Positions 43,680-51,101 of a DNA stretch of 64,000 bases are shown here, one piece after another (position 1 is the stretch's first letter; each line of letters opens with the position of its first letter). The notes beneath the pieces were generated by a model that was given only the letters and a program-made list of their open reading frames with translations, was not told the DNA's origin and did no database searches. The translations under genes and the position numbers were made by a program. Source of the stretch: Planctomycetota bacterium (GTDB lineage: Bacteria; Planctomycetota; B15-G4; JADJEK01); NCBI GenBank assembly GCA_016709145.1, contig JADJEK010000004.1, positions 62,001 through 126,000 on the forward strand, written 5' to 3'.

Positions 43680-45320
43680 ATGGTTCTCGCCTTCTCGAAG
43701 TCGTCGTTGATCCTCTTGTGTGGCCTCGCGCCGCACGCGCTCGCGCAGGATCCCGTGGTGGCTCCGGAGACTCCGGCTGCGGAGGTCGCACCTCGCGCCA
43801 CCGTCGACGAAGCCGCGTTGGCCGCGGCCGCGAAGCTCGCGGCCAGCGGCAAGCACGAGGAAGCCCGCGCCGCATACGCCGCGTTGGTCGAGATCGACGC
43901 GAACGACGTCCGCGCGTTGCTCGGCCTCGCCGCGAGTGAATCAGCGCTCGGCCTCTACGACGACGCCGTCGGGCATTTCTCGCGCGCATACTCCACGCAG
44001 AAGAGCGCCGCGATCGAGCTCGACCTCGCGCGCGCGCTGCATGGTCAAGCGATGACGAAGCTCGCCGAAGGCGACGGCCAAGTGGCCGACATGGCGATGA
44101 TCGACGCGCGCCGCTTCTACGAACAAGCCGGCGACGCACTGAGGAGCGCCGACGCGTGGTGGGGAGCCGGTCAAATCGCGATCGCGCGGTACGACGACGC
44201 GGACGCGGTGCATTGCTTCGGACGCGCGCTGAACATCGATCCGAAGCACGTGCCGTCCTTGATCGGACTCGGCGGCGTCCGCTTCCGGCTTTACGTACAG
44301 GCGGCGCCCGCCGATCCGATCGCCGCACGCGAGGAGAAGAAGCAGAGCGAGGACGCCTACCGCGCGATCCTCGCGATCGACCCGAAGAACGCGATCGGCA
44401 TGAACGGACTCGGCTGGTTGGCGAAGCAGACCGGCGAGACCGAAGACGCGATCTCCTGGTTCCACAAGTCGCTGGTCGCGGATCCGTCGCAGAACGACAG
44501 CTTCGTGAACCTCAGCGAACTGCTGTCCGAATCGCGCGAGAGCAAGGAACGCCTGGTCAAGCTGCTCGACGCCGTCGTCGACGGCGCGCGCAAAGGCGCG
44601 ACGACCGAGTCCGGCAAGCGCACGCTGGCAACGGCGTTCTACTACCGCGGCAAGGCACGCATGCTCGCGCGCGACTACGACAAGGCAAAGGCCGACTTCG
44701 CCGAGGCGACGCGGCTCGAACCGCAATTCAAGACCGACTGCGGCTTGCAGATCGCGAAGGGCAAGATCGCCGACGGCGACCACGACGCAGCTGCGAAGAT
44801 GCTGACCGAGTTGGCGCAGGCCGATCGCGACCTCCTGATCCGCTGCATCCAGAGCGATCCGAAAGCCGCCGACGTCGCCGTCTCGATCTCGTCGATCGCC
44901 GACGCCAAGTACAAGGCGAACGACATGGACGGCGCCCGCGAGATGTTCCGCCTCGCAGCCGAGGGTCTCGGCAACCACGCGGGCTTCTGGAACAACTACG
45001 CTCTGCTCGCTCGCGACACGAACCACTTCGAAGAGGCATACGTCGCGTACGAGACCGCACTCGCGCTCGATCCGACGAACCCCGCGCTGCTGAACGACAC
45101 TGCGGTCGTGCTGCACTACAACCTGCGTCGCGACTTCGATCGCGCGCGGTCGCTGTACGAGCGCGCGATCGAAGAGGGCAAGCGCGTGCTCGACGATCCG
45201 AACACGGACTCGTTCGCACAAGAGAGCGCGACGATCGCTTTGCGCGACGCGACCAACAACCTGCGGCTTTTGAACCAGGGCAAGCACGACGAGGAACCCG
45301 CGCAGAACGCCGGCGGCTGA
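43680..45320 (+). CDS. Secreted TPR-repeat protein 2
   Basis: This 546-aa protein has a signal peptide (SSLILLCGLAPHALAQ) and at least six TPR-like units, including HVPSLIGLGGVRFRLYVQAA, KNAIGMNGLGWLAKQTGETE and FWNNYALLARDTNHFEEAYV. The last is nearly the same as a segment of the upstream TPR protein, showing gene duplication. It lies 81 bases after that gene on the same strand and may share its transcript. A long perfect hairpin follows its stop. Confidence 0.8.
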   Translation: MVLAFSKSSLILLCGLAPHALAQDPVVAPETPAAEVAPRATVDEAALAAAAKLAASGKHEEARAAYAALVEIDANDVRALLGLAASESALGLYDDAVGHFSRAYSTQKSAAIELDLARALHGQAMTKLAEGDGQVADMAMIDARRFYEQAGDALRSADAWWGAGQIAIARYDDADAVHCFGRALNIDPKHVPSLIGLGGVRFRLYVQAAPADPIAAREEKKQSEDAYRAILAIDPKNAIGMNGLGWLAKQTGETEDAISWFHKSLVADPSQNDSFVNLSELLSESRESKERLVKLLDAVVDGARKGATTESGKRTLATAFYYRGKARMLARDYDKAKADFAEATRLEPQFKTDCGLQIAKGKIADGDHDAAAKMLTELAQADRDLLIRCIQSDPKAADVAVSISSIADAKYKANDMDGAREMFRLAAEGLGNHAGFWNNYALLARDTNHFEEAYVAYETALALDPTNPALLNDTAVVLHYNLRRDFDRARSLYERAIEEGKRVLDDPNTDSFAQESATIALRDATNNLRLLNQGKHDEEPAQNAGG

Positions 45321-45353
45321 ACGCGGCGGGGTTGCGGGAATGGTGCGGAGCGC

Positions 45354-45448
45354 GGCCCGAGCGGAGGAGGCTCCGGCGCGAGGGCCAGTGCGACGAGACG
45401 CCCCGAGGTCGCGCTGGCCCTCGCGCCGGAGCCTCCTCCGCTCGGGCC
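45354..45448. repeat. Very long perfect hairpin after the TPR genes
   Basis: Bases 45354-45388 and 45414-45448 form a perfect 35-bp stem; six more inner pairs (one G-U) extend it to 41 with a 13-base loop. It begins 33 bases after the TPR stop codon. A T-rich stretch (GGTTTTTGGGG) follows at about 45461, so it may end transcription on the plus strand. Its length is far beyond a normal terminator. Confidence 0.75.
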
Positions 45449-45709
45449 TTCCGACTTCACGGTTTTTGGGGACCCCACTAAAAACAGGGTGGGGTGACGG
45501 CTCGGGTTGCCTGCGCTGCGCTCGGCGACCCTCGGCTGGTGCTGGGCGGGGATGTTTTGGGCTTGATCGTGGATGCTCGTGGGGATGGCTTCATTGCGGA
45601 GCGTCGATGGCACGTGAGGAACGCGTCGGGCGGCGGGGTGTTCAGTCGGACGCGGGAAGTTCGAGTCGTGATTGGGGAGCCAATTCAAGCCGCCACGAGC
45701 GGAATCGAG

Positions 45710-45740
45710 CCCGCGGGTGAAATGCCCGCGGGCTTTTTTC
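45710..45740 (+). terminator. Intrinsic terminator (plus strand)
   Basis: A perfect 9-bp stem GCCCGCGGG/CCCGCGGGC (45710-45718 and 45726-45734, loop TGAAATG) is followed directly by six T. This is a textbook rho-independent terminator. It lies 390 bases after the TPR gene, so either that transcript reads through the 45354-45448 hairpin or an unannotated short RNA ends here. No ORF in 45450-45710 on the plus strand is convincing. Confidence 0.85.
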
Positions 45741-46433
45741 GTGCGCGCGCACGTAAGCGGCGAATCGGGCGAGAGATGTGGCGGCGGGTTCGGCGGCGCG
45801 CGGACGCCGTTGCGCTGTTAAGTTCGGCGCACCGGATAGTCGTTCCGAACCCGGAAATTGACCCTCTCGGACTCTCTCGGACGGCGCAGAGAGCCTGCAC
45901 TTAACAGAAATGGCCCTAACGAACGGCTGCGTTAAGCACATCGATTTGAGTCGTGATCGGGGACGAAATGCCGATCGCGATTCTCCGCGTCGGAACGCTT
46001 CGCAACGGGTGATTCGCGCAAGATCGGACCCGGTCCGGTGGTGATGCGAAAGTCGGCGTGTGCTTAACGGGCTGTTGTTAGGAGGGCTCGGAAATGGCAA
46101 TCGAAGCTCGGTACCGACCGGATGAATCGGCGGAGAAACCCGGCGGGCCACGAGGTCGCGCAAGCGGAGCGCGAACCGCCCGGAACCGCACGGCACTGGC
46201 TCGTCGAACCCATTTTGGGTCATGATGTTACGTAAGTGGGCCATGACCGACCGCCCAGGGCGGCGTGCGTCGTCGCTCGCGTGCGGACCGAAGCCAACCG
46301 CTGCAGCCGCCGAACGGGGCCCCGCCCCACCTGAGCCGACCGTGCCGCGTGGACTGCTCGTCCCTGGAAGGCGCCGAGCGAGCGGAAGAAACGGTCAGTT
46401 CGCCGCTGGCAAGGAGACCGCGTGCGCGAGAGT
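45741..46433. other. Gene-free stretch with paired GTTAAG inverted motifs
   Basis: No gene is seen. Two inverted pairs built on GTTAAG occur: CTGTTAAGT at 45815-45823 with ACTTAACAG at 45899-45907, and GTTAAGCACA at 45931-45940 with TGTGCTTAAC at 46059-46068. A short direct repeat (GAGTCGTGATyGGGGA) occurs at about 45664 and 45948. These may be old transposon ends or regulatory sites. The stretch borders the nested IS66 region. Confidence 0.45.
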
Positions 46434-46633
46434 GATGTCGACGCCAGTGACGCAAATCCAGATCTCCGTGGCAGCCGACGTGCGGTCCGGCTTCCAAGAC
46501 GGCACAGCGTCGACGGCAGGCACCGTCACGAACGGCGATGCGACGGGCATCGGCGTAGATTGCTCGCGGGACCAGCGCGACACGTTTGCCTGCGCGATCC
46601 CCGCGCGGCGGGCGAACTCGCTCTGGCTTAGGC
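46434..46633 (-). pseudogene. Older IS66 tnpA, C-terminal fragment
   Basis: On the minus strand this encodes QSEFARRAGIAQANVSRWSR and then SAATEIWICVTGVDITLA, the C-terminal half of an IS66 TnpA that matches the intact TnpA at 46702-47046. The reading breaks off after ITLA, so the downstream part of the old element is lost. Its N-terminal half lies 2.9 kb away at 49554-49644. The young IS66 element interrupts it between them. Confidence 0.85.
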
Positions 46634-46701
46634 GTAACCGTCCGGACCTGGGCACCTTCCCGGTCCCCTCCCCCGCTCGCGACGATCGGCGTACCCTGGA
46701 C

Positions 46702-47046
46702 GTGCCCGGGCTGTCGAGCGCAGTCGTCCGTCGGCGTCGTTTCACCGACGAGGAGCGTCGCCAGCTCGTCGCTGCCTGGCGACGAAGCGGCCTGAGCCAA
46801 AGCGAGTTCGCCCGCCGCGCAGGAATCGCCCAGGCCTACGTCTCGCGGTGGAGCCGCGAGCAGCAAGCCACGCCCGACGCACCAGCGCTGGTACCCGTGC
46901 GTGTCGTCGACGACGCGCCGGACCGCCCAGCGTCCGCGACCGAGATTCGGATCCGCATCGCCGGTGCGGAGATCACGCTGGCGTCGGACTTCGATCGCAA
47001 GGCGCTCGCCGACGTCCTCTCCATCCTCGAGACCCGGCGATGCTGA
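46702..47046 (+). CDS. tnpA: IS66 accessory protein TnpA
   Basis: I place the start at GTG 46702 (114 aa), inside the IS left end; a longer frame begins outside the element. The protein has the IS66 TnpA helix-turn-helix: FTDEERRQLVAAWRRSGLSQ then SEFARRAGIAQAYVSRWSRE, and ends in the typical EIRIRIAGAEITLASDFDRK with ALADVLSILE. TnpA helps transposition, probably by binding DNA. Its stop overlaps the tnpB start (ATGCTGA). Confidence 0.88.
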   Translation: MPGLSSAVVRRRRFTDEERRQLVAAWRRSGLSQSEFARRAGIAQAYVSRWSREQQATPDAPALVPVRVVDDAPDRPASATEIRIRIAGAEITLASDFDRKALADVLSILETRRC

Positions 47047-47465
47047 CGTTGTCGCCGCGCACCCGCGTGTTCGTCGCGGTCGGCGCCACGGACATGCGCA
47101 AGTCCTTCGACACGCTGACGGGGCTGGTGAGAGGGACGCTCGCCGAGAACCCGCTGTCCGGCCACCTGTTCGTGTTCGCGAATCGAGCACGCACACGACT
47201 CAAGATCTTGCTGTGGGACGGATCCGGGCTGTGGGTCATGGCCAAGCGACTCGCGCGCGGGACGTTTCGTTGGCCCACATCCACCGACTCCGCCGCGTCG
47301 ATCTCGATGTCGACCGCGGAGCTCTCCATGCTGCTGTCGGGAATCGACCTCGCCGAGAATAAGCCGCGCCGCTGGTACCGGCGCGAAGCGACCAACGTAG
47401 TTCTTCGAGAATCTTCGAGAAAACCGTCGGCCGGAGGTTACTGCAAAAGTCACCTCCATACATAG
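47040..47465 (+). CDS. tnpB: IS66 accessory protein TnpB
   Basis: The 141-aa protein has the IS66 Orf2 (TnpB) signature: RVFVAVGATDMRKSFDTLTG, then LFVFANRARTRLKILLWDGS and GLWVMAKRLARGTFRWP. TnpB is needed for IS66 movement but is not the DDE transposase, and it is unrelated to the IS200/IS605 TnpB. The family usually ends near LDGIDLAE-RRWYRR; about 25 extra residues here come from read-through and may reflect an indel. Confidence 0.88.
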   Translation: MLTLSPRTRVFVAVGATDMRKSFDTLTGLVRGTLAENPLSGHLFVFANRARTRLKILLWDGSGLWVMAKRLARGTFRWPTSTDSAASISMSTAELSMLLSGIDLAENKPRRWYRREATNVVLRESSRKPSAGGYCKSHLHT

Positions 47466-47472
47466 CGGCACG

Positions 47473-49047
47473 ATGGACATCCCCGCCGACCCGACGATCG
47501 AGGCGCTGCTGCGCAAGAATGCCGAGCTGCTCCCAAGCGCTCGCGACGAGCCAGGCGCAGGTCGACGTCCTGAAGTGAAGACCGTCGGCGACAAGCAGAG
47601 CGAGATCGACCGCCTCCAGCACAAGCAAGCGCTGATCCACCGCCTCTGGGGCCGGCGCTCCGAGAAGGGTGCGCCAGGTCAATTGATGTTGTTCCACGAC
47701 GACGCCGAGCAGGAACAGCCGGTCAAACCGGACACCGCACCGGACGACGAAGAAGTCCTCGAATCGACTTCGCCAAAGAAGAAGCGCAAGCGCGGCCAGG
47801 GCAAGGCGAGATCTGCCGCGCACGCGGATCAGGCACGACGTCACTCCGGAGGAGAAGATCTGCGCGATGCTGCGGCGAGCAGAAGCAGCGCTTCGGCGAG
47901 GATGCGCGAGGGAGTACGACTACGTCCCGGCTTCGGTCCTCGTCAAAGAGCACGTGCGCCCCAAGTACGCCTGCCGCTCCTGCGGCGACGGTGTGGTGAT
48001 CGCGAGGCTGCCGCCGGTGCTGATCGAGAAGGCATGCCTGGTCCTGGTCTGCTCGCGCAGATCGTGACCGCCAAGTACGCGGACCACCTGCCGCTCTATC
48101 GCCAAGAGGCGATCTTCTTGCGTCACGGCCTCGAGCTGTCGCGCCAAACGATGTGCGACTGGCTGCATGCGACGGCGCACCACTTGTCGCCGATCGTGCT
48201 CGCCATGCGCCGTGAGTTGTTACGCAGACCGGTGATCCAGTCCGACGACACGCACGTATTGATGCAAACTCACGCCGCGTCCAAAGGCTGCCAACGTGCA
48301 TCCCTGTGGACATGGACGGCGCCCGAGCGCGATCTCGTGCTCTACGAATTCGAACTCTCGAAAAGCCAAGCCATCGTCGAAGCGTTCCTCGCGGACTTCG
48401 CCGGCGAGGTCGTCGTCGCCGACGGCTTCTCGAGCTACAACACGTGCCTGAAGCAGGGCGTGAAGCGCGGCGGCTGCTTCGCGCACGCGCGGCGCTACGT
48501 GCGTGAAGCCACGACGCATCCGCGCGAAGCGAGCGAGCTGCTCGTCTACATCCAGATGCTCTACGCCGTCGAGAAGCGCGCCAAGGAGCTCGATCTCGAC
48601 GCGGAAGGCCGGTCGAAACTGCGACAGGCCGAGAGCAAGCCGATCCTCGACGATCTGCGCGCAGCGCTCGATCGCATGCGGGGGATCGCGACGCCGGAAG
48701 GCAGCTTCTTCAAGGCCTGGCATTACCTCGATGCGCAATGGCCGCATCTCACGCTGTTCGTCGAGGACGGCCGGGTGCCGATCGACAACAACAACAGCGA
48801 GCAGATGATGCGGCCGGTGGCGGTCGGGCGGAAGAACTGGTTGTTCACCGGCTCGATCAGGGGCGGCAAGAACGCCGCGATCTTCTACTCGGTGATCGGC
48901 ACGTGCAAATTGCTCGGGATCCCGCCGTTTGAATATCTCCGCGACGTGCTGTCGCGGATCTCGACGCATCCGCATCGCCTCATCCACGAGCTGACGCCCG
49001 CCGGCTGGAAGGCCGCGCGCGATGCCGCGGCGATCAAGAGCGCGTAA
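47473..49047 (+). pseudogene. tnpC: IS66 transposase TnpC, with several frameshifts
   Basis: The C-terminal half is an intact IS66 DDE transposase domain (VIQSDDTHVLMQTH, EVVVADGFSSYNTCLKQG, PIDNNNSEQMMRPVAVGRKN). In the N-terminal half the IS66 sequence is spread over three frames. Between about 47530 and 47580 the expected QALATSQAQVDVL appears only out of frame. Between about 47810 and 48060 the zinc-finger region (EYDYVPASVLVKEHVRPKYA, CRSCGDGVVIARLPPVLIEK) is also in another frame. At least four small indels are needed to restore it. It is either decayed or affected by sequencing errors. Confidence 0.85.
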
Positions 49048-49547
49048 CGGGGCGCGGCGCGTCGGTGAGGAGCAGGGCGTCGGTGGCCGCCGGAAGGGCG
49101 GCGCGTACTGAGCGCGGGTCGACGGGACTACGCCGTCATCGCCGGCATGGTGGCTGAGCTCAAGCGCTTGGCACAGGTGTGTAGAGCCGGACGGTTACGC
49201 TCGATCAGGGGCGGCAAGAACGCCGCGATCTTCTACTCGGTGATCGGCACGTGCAAATTGCTCGGGATCCCGCCGTTTGAATATCTCCGCGACGTGCTGT
49301 CGCGGATCTCGACGCATCCGCATCGCCTCATCCACGAGCTGACGCCCGCCGGCTGGAAGGCCGCGCGCGATGCCGCGGCGATAAAGAGCGCGTAACGGGG
49401 CGCGGCGCGTCGGTGAGAGCGGGGCGTCGGTGGCCGCCGGAAGGGCGGCGCGTACTGAGCGCGGGTCGACGGGACTACGCCGTCATCGCCGGCATGGTGG
49501 CTGAGCTCAAGCGCTTGGCACAGGTGTGTAGAGCCGGACGGTTACGC
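48853..49547 (+). repeat. Tandem duplication of the IS66 right end
   Basis: Bases 48853-49200 recur at 49201-49547 with very few differences (an indel and a base change near 49060/49408, and one change in the stop region). Each unit holds the last 65 or so codons of tnpC from SIRGGKNAAIFYSVIGTCKL to the stop and the IS right inverted repeat. The second unit yields only a free C-terminal tnpC fragment. The copy is inside the target duplication, so it arose before or during insertion, or by later slippage between the units. Confidence 0.9.
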
Positions 49548-49553
49548 TTAGGC

Positions 49554-49711
49554 CGCTTCTTCGCCAGGCTTCAACGAACTGGCGACGACCAGCGTTGGTG
49601 AATCGGCGACGACGACGGACAACTGCGCTCGACATCTCGGGCACTTCCAGGGTGCACCGATCGTCGCGACGCCGGGTGGGCCGAGGAAGGTGTCCAGGTC
49701 CGGGCGGTTAC
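49554..49711 (-). mobile_element. Older IS66 remnant, tnpA 5' end and terminal repeat
   Basis: On the minus strand the end GTAACCGCCCGGACCTGG (from 49711) matches the young IS left end, and from GTG 49644 it encodes AVVRRRRFTNAGRRQFVEAW then RRSGLS. This is the N-terminal half of the tnpA whose C-terminal half lies at 46434-46633. The two halves join exactly at the target duplication of the young IS. The distal end of the old element is not visible, so it is a truncated remnant. Confidence 0.85.
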
Positions 49712-50021
49712 GATTGCCCCTGATCTCCGACAGCCACTCTGAAGCTCATGTGCTCGCGGACGCGCTCACGTCGCTAGCGCAGGGCGGGAATGCGCTCGCA
49801 GATCGCAGTCGCCGTTTATTGGGGCATCTGGCGAGGAGTGTTGACGTACGGTCAAGGACGGGAAGGTGGGGTCCGGCGAAGGGCTCTCGTTGCTCCCTGC
49901 CATCCAAGCTACGGGCTGATGGCTTTTTTTCCCGGCGGGACTGTCTCCCGCTGAACGCGCCAGCCTTTGCTGGACGCACTAGTCGGCCGAATGCGTACTG
50001 TCAATGCAGATATTGTCCGAC
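49712..50021. other. Gene-free junction into AT-richer DNA
   Basis: No gene is convincing here. The sequence goes from the old IS end into noticeably AT-richer DNA at about 49990. A run of seven T at 49923-49930 follows a weak hairpin. This marks the 3' side of the cassette of genes at 50022-51078. Confidence 0.4.
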
Positions 50022-50639
50022 TTACAGTGCGTATACACTCTTCCATAAAAAATATGCCGTGTTATAGGTCGCATGAATCTGAAAAGAGCGACACAACGAA
50101 AGCCGTCCCGTCACACACAACGCTCCCGCCACAACACCAAATGCGAAAGAAGCACCGACCGCTACCGGACGCCCGCTATGAGCCATCGCAAAGAGCAAGG
50201 CGGATACGGTCACAGCCACAGAGTCTGACCCCAAGAGCGCCGCCAAACCACGCAAAAGCACAAATCTGAACGATAACTCTTCCAAAGCTGGAGCCACAAG
50301 ACAGACCCACAGCCCATCAATCAGATTCCAAGTACCCGAATACCGCCACCCATAGCCACCAACACTAGTCAATCCGAGCGCCAGCAAAATCAACCCAACC
50401 TGAACGACGAAGCCAGTAGCGCACACCGTCTTGCGACCACACACACTCCAGGAATGTAACGATCCTGAACTATAGGATGCATCAACTACTATTATCGTAT
50501 ATATAATACCGATAGCAGAAAACAACTCAAACGCAAACATAGCACTCGCACTGCTGCGATACGACGACGAACGCAACAGTAACGTTCCCCCATATACCAT
50601 GCCGCAGAACCAAATGGACTGCGTGAACGTGGCGCGCAC
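50022..50639 (-). CDS. CPBP-family intramembrane protease (CAAX-like)
   Basis: This 205-aa membrane protein has several hydrophobic helices and the CPBP (Abi) motifs: APALEELSFRFVLLRGL (EExxxR), LLFAMAHSG (FxxxH) and the last His in QIHATYN (HxxxN). CPBP proteins process prenylated or secreted peptides, and some give immunity to bacteriocins. I start at GTG 50639, seven bases after the stop of the preceding ORF. The gene is clearly AT-richer than the genome. Its place after an RHS gene suggests immunity or peptide processing. Confidence 0.8.
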   Translation of the reverse strand: MRATFTQSIWFCGMVYGGTLLLRSSSYRSSASAMFAFELFSAIGIIYTIIVVDASYSSGSLHSWSVCGRKTVCATGFVVQVGLILLALGLTSVGGYGWRYSGTWNLIDGLWVCLVAPALEELSFRFVLLRGLAALLGSDSVAVTVSALLFAMAHSGRPVAVGASFAFGVVAGALCVTGRLSLCRSFQIHATYNTAYFLWKSVYAL

Positions 50640-50646
50640 CAGCTGG

Positions 50647-51078
50647 TCACTTTCTCTCGTCGCATGGAACCGTAAACGGATCCTTTTTCATAGCTCGGCA
50701 TTTCTCCGAAAGACCAATCCAGGCCTCCTCGCCAACAGTTGTTACCAGCTTCTTGTTAAAATCATACATGTACAAGAACAGATCGGAAAATGTATCTATC
50801 GCACAGCGCTTGAGCCCCGGCATGTCGCGAATTCCTCGAACCAGCTCCTCCGCAGGCGTAATATCGCCTTCAAGCAAGTCAAGAGCGCGGAGTGCGGCAT
50901 CCCCCTTCTCGCCGAGGTCTGAATGATTCTTGCAAAACAGCATGGCCATACCATACAAATCATATCCCATATCTTTCTCTCCATCGAATGACTCGTTCCA
51001 CTCCTTGAGATTTGCGCATTTGCAAGGGCCCCAGCAGAAGCCTCCTGTCAATAGACACTTGAAATGGCAGGTTACCAA
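50647..51078 (-). CDS. Cys-rich protein of unknown function downstream of RHS
   Basis: I start at TTG 51078 because AAAGGGAG lies just upstream and the start is 24 bases after the RHS stop; a frame further upstream overlaps RHS in another frame. The 143-aa product has a Cys-rich N-terminus (CHFKCLLTGGFCWGPCKC) and a helical remainder (GYDLYGMAMLFCKNHSDLGE to FTVPCDERK). It is strikingly AT-rich compared with neighbours. I do not recognise it. Position suggests an immunity protein or, if a frameshift separates it from RHS, the RHS C-terminal toxin tip. Confidence 0.55.
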   Translation of the reverse strand: MVTCHFKCLLTGGFCWGPCKCANLKEWNESFDGEKDMGYDLYGMAMLFCKNHSDLGEKGDAALRALDLLEGDITPAEELVRGIRDMPGLKRCAIDTFSDLFLYMYDFNKKLVTTVGEEAWIGLSEKCRAMKKDPFTVPCDERK

Positions 51079-51101
51079 AGTACTCCCTTTAACTCCATCT
51101 A

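Larger units (their letters stand above)
46634..49545 (+). mobile_element. IS66-family insertion sequence
   Basis: The element starts GTAACCGTCCGGACC and ends GAGCCGGACGGTTAC, i.e. inverted ends matching over the first 12 bases. It is flanked by a perfect 8-bp target duplication GCTTAGGC (46626-46633 and 49546-49553), as expected for IS66. It carries tnpA, tnpB and tnpC on the plus strand, in IS66 order. The last ~350 bases, including the right end, are tandemly duplicated (48853-49200 and 49201-49547), so a second internal right end lies at 49198. Target duplication shows that this copy moved as a unit into an older IS66 tnpA. Confidence 0.93.

Noticed and set aside
45630..45690. tRNA-like sequence (AAGTTCGAGTCGTG and a GGGGAGCCA end)
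   Set aside because: The T-arm does not pair, no matching 5' acceptor half is found within 80 bases upstream, and no anticodon arm can be drawn.
46222..46701. Long N-terminal extension of the IS66 tnpA
   Set aside because: It starts outside the insertion sequence; the target duplication and terminal repeat at 46634 show that tnpA must start inside.
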